From positions 1 to 32,441 of the forward strand of contig DASREA010000009.1 in NCBI GenBank assembly GCA_035652315.1: a stretch of 32,441 nt of DNA, in the 5' to 3' direction. Below the pieces are notes generated by a model. That model was not told the origin of the DNA, did not search any database, and was given only the letters and a program-made list of their open reading frames with translations. A program made the translations under genes and the position numbers. This document shows positions 17,240 to 25,629 of the stretch, in pieces. The first letter of the stretch is position 1. Each line of letters starts with the position of its first letter. This DNA comes from CANKHA01 sp035652315. GTDB lineage: Bacteria; Pseudomonadota; Alphaproteobacteria; Rhizobiales; Xanthobacteraceae.

Positions 17240-18247
17240 ATGATCATCGATGTCCACGCCCACGTTTCCGCGCCGCCGGAACTGTATGCTTATCAGGCCA
17301 ATCTACTCGCCAGCCGCGGTGGCCAGCGCAAGCAGGTGCTCAAACTCGACGACGAGAAGATCGAAAAAGGGCTGAAGAAGCATCTGGACTTTCTCGCGGA
17401 AGCCAAGACCGACATGCAGCTTCTATCGCCGCGGCCCTACACTCAGATGCATCATGAGAAGCCGGAAAAGATCGTCGCGTGGTACATCGAAAGTTGCAAC
17501 GATCTGATTCACCGGCAGTGCCAGTTGCATCCCAATACATTCAAGGGCGTCTGCGGCTTGCCACAATCGCCGGGCGGCGACATCAAGCAGGTCATCCCGG
17601 AGCTGGAGCGCTGCGTTAAGGAGCTCGGCTTTGTCGGTTGCCTGATCAATCCCGATCCGGGCGCCCGCGGCGACGACACCACCCCGGCCATGGGAGAGGA
17701 ATATTGGTATCCACTCTACGAGAAGCTTGTGGAGCTGGACGTGCCGGCCATGATCCATTCCTCAACCTGCCTCTCCTGCCGTCTGAATTACACCCTGCAT
17801 TTCATCAATGAAGAAAGCATCGCCGTCGTTTCTTTGTTGAATTCAAGGGTGTTCGAGGATTTCCCCAAGCTTAAGATCGTGGTCGCGCACGGAGGCGGTG
17901 CGATCCCTTATCAAATGGGCAGGTTCATGGCCGGGCGGTATACTAGCCGCCGCGATATCGGACGTAAGGCCGTATCGGAAGATCGCTACTTCGAGAACGT
18001 CGCGAAGAAACTTTATTACGACACGTGCCTCTACACCGCCGAAGCTTTGGAATTGCTGTTTAAGGTCATCGGGCCGGCAAATTGCTGTTTCGGCACCGAA
18101 AGCCCTGGGGCTGGTTCTTCGATCAATCCGAAGACCAACCGCGCCATGGACGATCTGAAGCCAATTATTGAGGGCTTTGATTGGCTTAGTAGCAACGACA
18201 AGAAAAGCATCTTCGAAACGAACGCTAAGAAGCTTTATAAGATATAA
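17240..18247 (+). CDS. ligJ: Amidohydrolase-superfamily hydratase, probable 4-oxalomesaconate hydratase
   Basis: A 335-residue zinc enzyme. The N-terminal MIIDVHAHV gives His6 and His8, IHSS gives His173, AHGGG gives His217, and CCFGTESPG gives Glu287 where most amidohydrolases have Asp. This spacing and the Glu replacement resemble what is known of LigJ, which hydrates 4-oxalomesaconate to 4-carboxy-4-hydroxy-2-oxoadipate in the protocatechuate 4,5-cleavage route. The length is also right (LigJ about 340). The alternative is a related ACMSD/resorcylate decarboxylase, but those keep Asp at the last position. GGGGAG lies ahead of the ATG. It is a key marker that the locus runs a LigB-type meta-cleavage pathway to completion. 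Confidence 0.82.
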   Translation: MIIDVHAHVSAPPELYAYQANLLASRGGQRKQVLKLDDEKIEKGLKKHLDFLAEAKTDMQLLSPRPYTQMHHEKPEKIVAWYIESCNDLIHRQCQLHPNTFKGVCGLPQSPGGDIKQVIPELERCVKELGFVGCLINPDPGARGDDTTPAMGEEYWYPLYEKLVELDVPAMIHSSTCLSCRLNYTLHFINEESIAVVSLLNSRVFEDFPKLKIVVAHGGGAIPYQMGRFMAGRYTSRRDIGRKAVSEDRYFENVAKKLYYDTCLYTAEALELLFKVIGPANCCFGTESPGAGSSINPKTNRAMDDLKPIIEGFDWLSSNDKKSIFETNAKKLYKI

Positions 18248-18300
18248 TAAAGCAAGCGAATAAGGCGGAAAGCGCCACTTGCAGGGAGGGATTTAGGCCA

Positions 18301-19383
18301 GTGAACGATGCGCTTTTGGTATTTTCCGATGTCGTGAAGCGCTACGGAAGCACCCCTGTGGTCAAGGGGATCAGTTTTACCGTCGCCCCTGGAGAATTCT
18401 TCACCCTGCTCGGTCCCTCGGGCTGCGGCAAGACGACGACGTTGCGGCTGCTGGCCGGGCTGGAGACGCCGGACGAAGGCGAAATTTCTCTGAAGGGCCG
18501 GTGCCTGGCGGCGCCGGCGCGGGGTGTGTTCGTGCCGATCGACAAGCGCAATATGGGAATGGTGTTCCAGTCCTATGCGATTTGGCCGCACCTCACCGTC
18601 TTCGAGAACGTCGCCTTTCCGCTGCGCGTGCGGCGCGAACCCAAAGCAACCATCCAAAAACGGGTGATGGAAGCCCTGGAGGTCGTCGGCCTCGGCGGTT
18701 ACGAAGATCGCGGCTCCACCGAACTGTCGGGCGGACAGCAGCAGCGCGTCGCTCTGGCGCGCGCCATTGTTTATACCCCCGATCTGCTTCTGCTGGATGA
18801 GCCGTTGTCGAATCTGGACGTCAAGCTGCGCGAGCAGATGCGCGCGGAGCTGCAGTCGCTGCACAGACGACTCAATCTCGCCGTGGTCTACGTCACCCAC
18901 GACCAGTCGGAGGCGCTGGCGCTTTCCGATCGCATCGCGGTGGTCAATCAGGGGTTGCTCGAGCAGGTCGGCGCGCCGGCGGAAGTCTATGAACATCCGC
19001 GCACGCGGTTTGTCGGCGATTTCCTCGGACGCACCATCATCGTCAAGGGAACGCTGCAAAAGGACGCCGGCCGCGATTGGGTTGATGTCGGCGGTAACGG
19101 CCGGGTCGCCGTGCAAGTCAACGGTGGTTGCAGCGCGGGCCAGGCGGTGCGCCTGCTCTCGCGTCCGGAAGACATTTCCTTGCTGCCGAAAGGAATGACG
19201 GAACCGAACCAGATCACCGCGAAGATCGAGCACGTCGCCTATATGGGCGATCATCTCGAATACACCGTGCTCACCGCCGGACGCACGCTGGTACTTCCCG
19301 CCGCCAAGAAGAATTCCTTTGCCGTCGGCGAAGAAGTCCGACTTGCCTTCGATCCCGACCGCGTGACGGCGCTTCCGCAATGA
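18301..19383 (+). CDS. ABC importer ATP-binding protein, Fe3+/polyamine type
   Basis: A 360-residue ATPase. Walker A GPSGCGKTT is at residues 38-46, the signature LSGGQQQR at 142-149, Walker B LLLLDEP at 162-168 and the H-loop His at 200 in VTHDQSEAL. A C-terminal TOBE-like regulatory domain occupies about residues 240-360, as in FbpC, PotA and related ATPases. The start is GTG with GGGAGGG upstream. Its stop overlaps the permease ATG, so the two are coupled. It is the only ATPase for the six binding proteins in the window. Confidence 0.93.
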   Translation: MNDALLVFSDVVKRYGSTPVVKGISFTVAPGEFFTLLGPSGCGKTTTLRLLAGLETPDEGEISLKGRCLAAPARGVFVPIDKRNMGMVFQSYAIWPHLTVFENVAFPLRVRREPKATIQKRVMEALEVVGLGGYEDRGSTELSGGQQQRVALARAIVYTPDLLLLDEPLSNLDVKLREQMRAELQSLHRRLNLAVVYVTHDQSEALALSDRIAVVNQGLLEQVGAPAEVYEHPRTRFVGDFLGRTIIVKGTLQKDAGRDWVDVGGNGRVAVQVNGGCSAGQAVRLLSRPEDISLLPKGMTEPNQITAKIEHVAYMGDHLEYTVLTAGRTLVLPAAKKNSFAVGEEVRLAFDPDRVTALPQ

Positions 19384-21131
19384 GCACGATCACGGCGCCT
19401 CCCATTACCGGCTTTTGGCCGAAGCTGCGCGGCCATCGGGTCGCCGAGCTGCTGATGCTGCTCTTCTTCGCCATCGTCATGGCGGTGCCGGTACTGTTCC
19501 TGCTGGTCGGCAGCTTCAATACCTCCGCGCCCGGCGAGCCGGCACATTATGCGCTCGACAACTGGGTGCGGGCCTTTTCCGATCCGCAGACGCTAAGCGC
19601 CCTGTGGATGAGTTTCCTCATCTCGATCGTTCGGCTTATTCCCGCGCTTGCGCTTTCGGTCATGGTCGCCTGGCTCATCGCCCGCACCGACATGCCGGCC
19701 GGCGGACTGGTCGAGTTTCTCTGCTGGTTCGCCTATTTCGTGCCGGACTTCCCGCTCAGCCTGGCGTGGATCCTTCTGCTCGATCCGCACTTCGGCTTTC
19801 TCAATACGCTGGCGAAATCGCTGCCCTTCATCGATGGACCCGTTTTCAATTGCTACAGCTTCTGGGGCATCGTCTGGGTGCACATCGGCGGCCGCGGCAT
19901 GTGGCTCAACGTGATGCTGCTCACGCCGGTGTTCCGCCGGCTCGGCGCCACGCTCGAGGAGGCGGCGCGGGTCTCAGGCGCAAATACCTTCGCCACACTT
20001 ATGCGCATCACCTTCCCCGTGTTGTCGCCGATGATTATCGCGATCGCCGTCCTGAGCTTCATCAAGGGAATGGAGTCCTTCAATACCGAACTTCTGCTTG
20101 GCCTTCCCGCCCATATCTATGTCTACGGCACGCGAATCTACGACTACCTCCAGCAAGAGCCGCCCGCGTATGGCCAAGCAACCGCGCTCGGCTCCGTCTT
20201 CCTGCTTATCCTGGCGGTGCTCGCTTTCTTCTATCGCCGTTATCTGCAGGGAAAGAAAAAATTCACCGTCGTCACCGGCCAGGGTTACTCGACGTTGCGG
20301 GTCAAGCTTGGAAAATGGCGCTACGTCGCGCTGGGCAGCTTCCTGGCCTGGTTCGGTATCACTATGGTGCTGCCGCTCACCTTCCTCGTCATCGGTTCCT
20401 TCATGCGGCGCTACGGCTTCTTCCACATCAACGCGCCGTTCACGCTCGACCATTGGCACAACCTGTTTGGCGATCCGCTCTTCCTCGATTCGCTGAAGAA
20501 TAGTCTGATCATCGCCAGCCTGACGGCCGTCATGGGCGTGGTGCTGTATTCGATAGTCGGCTATCTGCTCGCCTCGCGCCGTCTGGCAATGCCGGCGATG
20601 CTTGAATTCTTCTGCTGGTTGCCCTGGGTGATCCCGGGAATTCTCATGAGTCTCGGCCTGCTCTGGGTTTTCTTATCCACGCCGTTGCGCGGCATCCTCT
20701 ATGGCTCCGTGTTTGGCATTGCCGTGGCGCTCACGATCCACGACAGCCCTGTGAGCTCGCAGGCCTTCAAGGCGGCGTTCATGCAGCTCGGCTCCGATCT
20801 CGAAGAGGCCGCCCGCGTTACCGGCGCATCGTGGGCTTACACCTACCGGCGGATTCTTCTGCCTTTGGTCGGCCCGGTCGCGGCGACCGTGTCCCTGCTG
20901 AATTTCGGTAATTCGCTCCATTCGATCAGCACCCCGGTGCTGCTCTACAGCGGCCAGTCGCGGCCGCTCTCGATCTTGTTGCTGGAATATAGTTTCACCG
21001 GGGAAATCGAGCGCGCCGCGGCGCTGGGATTGCTGATCACAGTGATCATGTGCGTGATGATGTTGATGGGCCGGGCGTTCGGCCTGAGGCTCACGTCGCC
21101 TCAGCGACAAGAGGCACGGCCGCAAGAATGA
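19380..21131 (+). CDS. ABC importer permease, two fused BPD_transp_1 domains (FbpB-like)
   Basis: A 583-residue inner-membrane permease with about 12 hydrophobic segments in two homologous halves. Each half has an EAA coupling loop: EEAARVSGANTFATLMRITF in the first and EEAARVTGASWAYTYRRILL in the second, which contact the ATPase. Such single-chain double permeases are typical of ferric/thiamine-type importers and can work as a monomer with an ATPase dimer. The ATG at 19380 overlaps the ATPase stop (ATGA) and begins MSTITAPPITGFW; the frame is open further upstream inside the ATPase gene, but that extension has no membrane or domain character. Confidence 0.92.
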   Translation: MSTITAPPITGFWPKLRGHRVAELLMLLFFAIVMAVPVLFLLVGSFNTSAPGEPAHYALDNWVRAFSDPQTLSALWMSFLISIVRLIPALALSVMVAWLIARTDMPAGGLVEFLCWFAYFVPDFPLSLAWILLLDPHFGFLNTLAKSLPFIDGPVFNCYSFWGIVWVHIGGRGMWLNVMLLTPVFRRLGATLEEAARVSGANTFATLMRITFPVLSPMIIAIAVLSFIKGMESFNTELLLGLPAHIYVYGTRIYDYLQQEPPAYGQATALGSVFLLILAVLAFFYRRYLQGKKKFTVVTGQGYSTLRVKLGKWRYVALGSFLAWFGITMVLPLTFLVIGSFMRRYGFFHINAPFTLDHWHNLFGDPLFLDSLKNSLIIASLTAVMGVVLYSIVGYLLASRRLAMPAMLEFFCWLPWVIPGILMSLGLLWVFLSTPLRGILYGSVFGIAVALTIHDSPVSSQAFKAAFMQLGSDLEEAARVTGASWAYTYRRILLPLVGPVAATVSLLNFGNSLHSISTPVLLYSGQSRPLSILLLEYSFTGEIERAAALGLLITVIMCVMMLMGRAFGLRLTSPQRQEARPQE

Positions 21132-21160
21132 ACGCCCATCCGGGTGATCGCCGTTCGCAT

Positions 21161-21177
21161 AGCGGTCCGAGACCGCT
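21161..21177 (+). other. Intercistronic hairpin between permease and SBP 3 genes
   Basis: A perfect 7-bp stem AGCGGTC / GACCGCT with a CGA triloop lies in the 73-bp gap. There is no T-run. In ABC operons, hairpins next to SBP genes often change transcript stability so that binding protein is made in excess; that is a possible role here, but it is only inferred from position. Confidence 0.35.
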
Positions 21178-21204
21178 CCCGGCGGCAAAGAGACGAGGTT
21201 GATC

Positions 21205-22302
21205 ATGAAGAATGCCATCGTTCTGGCGCTGGTGCTTTACGCTTCCTGTGCGGCCGCGCAGACCGCGGCGCCGGCCGACTGGCAAAAGCAGTGGGACCAG
21301 TGGCTTGCTGCGGCGAAACAAGAGGGCAAAGTTACGATCATGGCGCCTCCTGACACGGAGGTGCGCAATGCATTGCCGCCTGCCTTTGAGAAAAAATACG
21401 GCATCACGGTTGAATATATCGGTGGCCGCAGCAGCGAGACGGCCGCGCGGCTCCGTTCCGAGCGCCAAGCCGGCCTCTATACCGTGGACGCGACACTGTC
21501 CGGAATTCAGACCATGGCGACGATTTTCTATCGGGAGAAGATGATCGATCCTTTGGATAAGATCCTCATCCGGCCGGATGTGGTGGACGGTTCGCATTGG
21601 ATGGGCGGCAAGCTCTGGTACATGGACCCCGATCAGAAATACATACTTCGCCTGTTCAATACCCGTGGCGTGCTTTTTTACATCCAAACGGATCAAATAA
21701 AGCCTAGCGAAATTCAATCCTCGACGGATCTTTTGAATCCGAAATGGAAAGGGAAAATCGCTACGCATGATCCAACGGTTCCGGGCACGGGCAGCAACGA
21801 CGCGGCACGTCTTTATGCGGCGTTGGGTGAGGAATTCGCCAAAGGGCTCTATGTCGGCCAAAAGCCGGTCATCGGCCGCAATCGCCGTGAGCTGACCGAT
21901 TGGCTTGCACATGGCACTTACCCGATTGTCTTCGGCGCCGAAGACAATGCCGTGGAGCGCCTGCGCAAGGACGGCTTCCACATCCTGCCGGTCTATGAAT
22001 TGAAGGATCTTGCGGGCTCACTTTCTGCCGGCATCGGGGAGCTTGCGGTTTTCAATCACGCACCGCACCCGAATGCAGCCAAGATTTTCGCTAACTGGAT
22101 CGCTTCCAAGGAAGGCCTGGAAATCTTCGCCCGGGCACGCGGCGAGGTGCCGACGCGTACCGACATCGACGCCAGCCAATACCTGCCCGCCGAATACATT
22201 CCGAAGCCGGGCGTCAAATATTTCGACACTTACGATTGGACCTTTACGGTCACAACGAAGGAGAAAATTCGTGCACGGATGAAAGAGCTGCTGCACGGCT
22301 AG
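21205..22302 (+). CDS. Periplasmic solute-binding protein 3
   Basis: A 365-residue secreted SBP directly downstream of the permease, hence the most likely cognate receptor. Signal peptide MKNAIVLALVLYASCAAA. The ATG at 21205 is preferred over a TTG at 21199 because it has GACGAGG at normal distance. Body motifs are shared with SBPs 1, 2 and 4: IGGRSSETAARLRSERQAG, LTDWLAHGTYPIVFGAED, and a C-terminal FDTYDWTFTVTTKEK nearly identical to SBP 2. The ligand is unknown; aromatic acid by context. Confidence 0.9.
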   Translation: MKNAIVLALVLYASCAAAQTAAPADWQKQWDQWLAAAKQEGKVTIMAPPDTEVRNALPPAFEKKYGITVEYIGGRSSETAARLRSERQAGLYTVDATLSGIQTMATIFYREKMIDPLDKILIRPDVVDGSHWMGGKLWYMDPDQKYILRLFNTRGVLFYIQTDQIKPSEIQSSTDLLNPKWKGKIATHDPTVPGTGSNDAARLYAALGEEFAKGLYVGQKPVIGRNRRELTDWLAHGTYPIVFGAEDNAVERLRKDGFHILPVYELKDLAGSLSAGIGELAVFNHAPHPNAAKIFANWIASKEGLEIFARARGEVPTRTDIDASQYLPAEYIPKPGVKYFDTYDWTFTVTTKEKIRARMKELLHG

Positions 22303-22328
22303 AAGTGATGGTGGGTGGAGGGCGTGTG

Positions 22329-23426
22329 ATGCACATGACGGGAAGAGTTCTCGCCGTCGCTTTGCTGTTCTGGGCATCAGCCGTTTCCGCGCAGACAGAC
22401 GGGAAAGGCGGTTGGGATCAACTTGTGGCGGCCGCGCAAAAGGAGGGCACGGTCGTAGTTCTCGGCCCGCCGGATAACAAGGTGCGCAAGGATGTTCCGG
22501 AGGCGTTCAAGAAGCGGTTCGGCATCACCATCGAGTATATCGGCGGGCGCAGCACCGAAGCGGCCTCAAAGCTGCGGACCGAACGCAGCGCTGGGCTCTA
22601 CACAGCGGACGTCCTTTTCGCCGGCAGCGACAGCATGGCCGGCGTTTATTACCCCGAAAAAATGCTGGCTCCATTGAAGCCAGAACTTGTCCTCCCGCAG
22701 GTTGTGGATTCGACGAAATGGACCCATGGCGGACTATGGTTCGCGGATCCCGAAAAGGCCTATGTGCTTCGGCTGTTCAATACCGCAGGGCCATCGCTTT
22801 ATATCAACACGGACAGCGTAAAGCCCGGCGATCTGAAATCCGCCCAGGACCTGCTCGACCCCAAGTGGAAAGGTAAAATTTCCGCGCACGATCCCACCGT
22901 GGCGGGCCGCGGCGTCGGACAGGCGACCCGCTTCTATCTGGAGTTTGGCGAGGATTTTTTGCGCAAACTCTATGTCGACCAGAAGCCGATGATCGTGCGT
23001 GACCGGCGCCAGCTTACGGACTGGCTGGCGCGCGGCACCTACCCGATTTCGCTCGATGGCGAACAGGATGATTTGGAACGTCTGCGCAAGCAAGGATTGC
23101 CGATCCAGGCGGTTTATCAATTGGGCGACATGGGCGGAACGGTGTCTTCGGGCATCGGGCAAATGGGATTGGTCGATCACGCACCGCACCCGAACGCGGC
23201 TAAAGTCTTCGTCAACTGGATGGCCTCGAAAGAAGGCCTTGAGGTTTTCTCTCGCGCGCGCGGCGAGGCGCCTACGCGTAACGACATCGATGCCACCGCC
23301 TACTTGCCTGCTGAGTTCGTGCCCAAACCTGGCGTTAAATATTATGACGTGCACGATTGGACGACGGCTGTCGCCGCTCGGAAAAAAGTCATGGGCATTA
23401 TGCGCAAGCTGCTGAAGGAAAAATAA
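22329..23426 (+). CDS. Periplasmic solute-binding protein 4
   Basis: A 365-residue secreted SBP. The ATG at 22329 gives the signal peptide MHMTGRVLAVALLFWASAVSA and has GGAGG just ahead; a second ATG lies at 22335. It belongs with SBPs 1-3 (GPPDNKVRKDVPEAFKKRFG, IGGRSTEAASKLRTERSAG, DWLARGTYPISLDGE). The second-lobe segment is SLDGE where the others have FGAE or LGAE, and the C-terminal segment is VHDWTTAVAARKK, the most diverged of the four. It is 17 bp ahead of the first NMT1-like gene. Confidence 0.89.
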   Translation: MHMTGRVLAVALLFWASAVSAQTDGKGGWDQLVAAAQKEGTVVVLGPPDNKVRKDVPEAFKKRFGITIEYIGGRSTEAASKLRTERSAGLYTADVLFAGSDSMAGVYYPEKMLAPLKPELVLPQVVDSTKWTHGGLWFADPEKAYVLRLFNTAGPSLYINTDSVKPGDLKSAQDLLDPKWKGKISAHDPTVAGRGVGQATRFYLEFGEDFLRKLYVDQKPMIVRDRRQLTDWLARGTYPISLDGEQDDLERLRKQGLPIQAVYQLGDMGGTVSSGIGQMGLVDHAPHPNAAKVFVNWMASKEGLEVFSRARGEAPTRNDIDATAYLPAEFVPKPGVKYYDVHDWTTAVAARKKVMGIMRKLLKEK

Positions 23427-23443
23427 GGTCGAAGGAGAGATCA

Positions 23444-24382
23444 ATGCCCGACAAGAAGAAGATCCGAGTCTTTTACCGCGCGCCGTCGCATATTCCGGTT
23501 TGGAAAATTATGGAGGAAGCCGGCTTCCTCGATAAGCACGGCGTCGAGATTTCGCTGGAGTCACTAGAAGACAAGCGCAGCCGCGCCACCGAAGGTCTGC
23601 TCAGCGGCGATCTCGACGTCGTTTCGGGCAATCACCACAGTCTTTACGCGCGGCGGGCGCTACATGGCGAGCCGTTCGTGCACATCGCGCAGGTCCAAAA
23701 CCAGTGGAACCAGCATTGGATGGTGGCGCGCGACGGCATCAATACAGTTGCCGACCTCGCCGGAAAACGCGTCTGTATCAATAAGTTAAGCGGGCATCCC
23801 GGGCTCAATCTTTGGCTCTATCTGCGCCAAAACGGCCTTGAGGACGGCAAGAACGTGCAGCTCGTCGATGGCGATCGCAAGTCGATCGAACGGGTGCGGC
23901 ATGTCATGGCCGGCGCATTCGACGCGACCTTCATCGGTGCCGTCGATCGGATGCGCGCGGAACAGCTCGGCGCGCGCGTCATCGATCTTCCCACGTTTCC
24001 GATGATCGAAGGCGTGACGCTGACCACTACGACGACCTATGTCAACAGCCATCCCGATGAAGTGTCACGCCTGTTGCGGGCGCTGGTGGACGGCATTCAT
24101 TACTTCAAGACCAATCGGCAGGGGACAATCGACATTATCAACCGGACTTGCCGGAGATTGCTGCGGCTGCAGTCGGATCAGGAGCTCGACACTCTCTACG
24201 GCGAGCAGTCCGCGCTGTTCCAACGCAAGCCATATCCGACACCGCAGGCGATCGAGAACGTGTTTCAGCTTGGCGTCAAGGACACGCCGGAAGTGGCTGG
24301 CTTCAATCCACTGGTGATGTGGGATTTGCATCATCTGCGTGCGATCGATGACAGCGGCTATATCGACAAGTTGTACCAATAG
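23444..24382 (+). CDS. NMT1/THI5-like protein 1, leaderless
   Basis: A 312-residue protein with the periplasmic-binding-protein fold of the NMT1/THI5/SsuA kind: IRVFYRAPSHIPVWKIMEEA, GLLSGDLDVVSGNHHSLY, and a second lobe with MAGAFDATFIGAVDRM. No signal peptide is present: the start chosen, after GAAGGAGAG, begins MPDKKKIRVFY and is charged. It may therefore be cytoplasmic. 4,5-dihydroxyphthalate decarboxylase (Pht5/OphC) is a leaderless enzyme of a related fold, so an enzymatic role in this aromatic locus is as plausible as ligand binding. A conserved C-terminal FNPLVMWDLHHLR and DDSGYIDKLYQ is shared with its paralogue at 26774. Confidence 0.82.
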   Translation: MPDKKKIRVFYRAPSHIPVWKIMEEAGFLDKHGVEISLESLEDKRSRATEGLLSGDLDVVSGNHHSLYARRALHGEPFVHIAQVQNQWNQHWMVARDGINTVADLAGKRVCINKLSGHPGLNLWLYLRQNGLEDGKNVQLVDGDRKSIERVRHVMAGAFDATFIGAVDRMRAEQLGARVIDLPTFPMIEGVTLTTTTTYVNSHPDEVSRLLRALVDGIHYFKTNRQGTIDIINRTCRRLLRLQSDQELDTLYGEQSALFQRKPYPTPQAIENVFQLGVKDTPEVAGFNPLVMWDLHHLRAIDDSGYIDKLYQ

Positions 24383-24427
24383 CGGCGGCGTAATTTGCTG
24401 CCGTGGCAACCAGACAGAGGAAACGCG

Positions 24428-25519
24428 ATGAGAAAAACGATCATTGCACTTGCAGCATTGCTGGCGGCGCCATGCGCTCTGGCGCAATCCGCCGACACAC
24501 AAAAGAAGTGGGACCAGACCGTCGCTGCGGCGAAGGCCGAAGGCAAAGTCGTGGTCGCCGGATCGCCCGATCCGGTGATGCGCAAAGAAATCATTCCGGC
24601 ATTCGAGAAGCGTTTCGGAATCCCCATTGAGTTCATCGCCGGCCATTCGAGCGCGATTACCGGCCGCGCGCGTACCGAACGGGCTTCGGGCATCTACAGC
24701 ATCGACGTGTATCTGGCCGGCCCGGACACCGCCTACAATGCGCTGTACAAGGGCGGCATGCTCGATCCGCTGGCGCCGGAGCTGATTACTGCGGAAGTCA
24801 CCGATCCGTCGAAATGGAAGATGGGCAAGCCATGGTTCGTCGACGACGATCAGAAATACGTGATGCGGCTCTTCAACAGTGTCGATAGTTGGCTGTTCAT
24901 CAATACTGATTATGTGAAGCCTGAGGAGCTGAAATCCGCCAAGGATTTGCTAAATCCGAAGTGGAAAGGGAAGATTTCGACAGAGGACCCGTCCAGCAAC
25001 AAGGGCGCGGGCGGCGCGTTCTCCGCGCTCTATTATGATCAGCTTGGGGCGGACTTTGCCAAGAAGCTCTATGTGGATCAAAAGCCGACGATCAGCGGTG
25101 ACCGCCGCCAACTCACCGATTGGTTGGCACGCGGCATCAATCCTATTTGCCTTACGTGCCGCGCCGATGACGTCGACGCCTTGCGTAAAGAAGGCTTCCA
25201 CATTGAGGAAGTCTATCATCTCGACGGATTGAAGGATCGTCTCAGCGCCTCGCCGTTTGAAATGGAGCTGGCGAACAAGGCACCGCATCCCAATGCGGCA
25301 CGCGTCTTCGTCAACTGGATGGCGGGCAAGGAAGCCTTGACCCTCTACTCGCGCGCCGCGCAGGCGGCGACGGTCCGCACCGATGTGGATGAGTCGTTCC
25401 TCGATCCGCGGGTCGTGCCGAAAAAAGGCGGGGCGTATTTCGATGACGGCCTGCCTAGCTGGCGCGGCGGACCGAAGCCGGCAATCAACGCCAAAATCGG
25501 TGAAATGCTCGGCAAGTGA
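24428..25519 (+). CDS. Periplasmic solute-binding protein 5 (CLTC subgroup)
   Basis: A 363-residue secreted SBP with signal peptide MRKTIIALAALLAAPCALA, started at the ATG with AGAGGAAA upstream. It has the family frame (AAAKAEGKVVVAG, NPKWKGKISTEDP, HPNAARVFVNWMAG) but forms a separate subgroup with SBP 6: GSPDPVMRKEIIPAFEKRFG at the start and INPICLTCRADDVDAL in the second lobe, where C241 and C244 form a CxxC absent from SBPs 1-4. In the periplasm the pair could form a disulfide. The change lies where the other SBPs have the YPI-xx-GAE segment and may alter ligand choice. Confidence 0.89.
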   Translation: MRKTIIALAALLAAPCALAQSADTQKKWDQTVAAAKAEGKVVVAGSPDPVMRKEIIPAFEKRFGIPIEFIAGHSSAITGRARTERASGIYSIDVYLAGPDTAYNALYKGGMLDPLAPELITAEVTDPSKWKMGKPWFVDDDQKYVMRLFNSVDSWLFINTDYVKPEELKSAKDLLNPKWKGKISTEDPSSNKGAGGAFSALYYDQLGADFAKKLYVDQKPTISGDRRQLTDWLARGINPICLTCRADDVDALRKEGFHIEEVYHLDGLKDRLSASPFEMELANKAPHPNAARVFVNWMAGKEALTLYSRAAQAATVRTDVDESFLDPRVVPKKGGAYFDDGLPSWRGGPKPAINAKIGEMLGK

Positions 25520-25593
25520 AGAAAAAGAACGGCGGAACTGAGCGAAGGTCAATGAACCAATGGGCTGCGGCCAGCTTCGCCGGGCGATTCGGC

Positions 25594-25624
25594 GGGGCCA
25601 GCAGGCTTGAAGCCCGCTGGCCCC
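25594..25624 (+). other. Strong hairpin ahead of the SBP 6 signal-peptide ATG
   Basis: GGGGCCAGC (25594-25602) pairs perfectly with GCTGGCCCC (25616-25624). After one mismatch, a further 3 bp (GGC/GCC) close a TTGAA loop. The stem ends 6 bases before the ATG at 25630, so in mRNA it would occlude that start. It could be a translational control element, an inserted palindromic repeat, or part of the coding sequence if translation begins at 25552 or 25516. Confidence 0.5.
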
Positions 25625-25629
25625 CTCGC

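Noticed and set aside
19128..19379. N-terminal extension of the permease frame inside the ATPase gene
   Set aside because: The extension is Arg-rich and lacks any domain; the overlapping ATGA at 19380 is the normal coupled start.
22236..22328. Upstream extension of SBP 4 into SBP 3
   Set aside because: It would place charged residues before the signal peptide and overlap SBP 3; the ATG at 22329 gives a standard leader.
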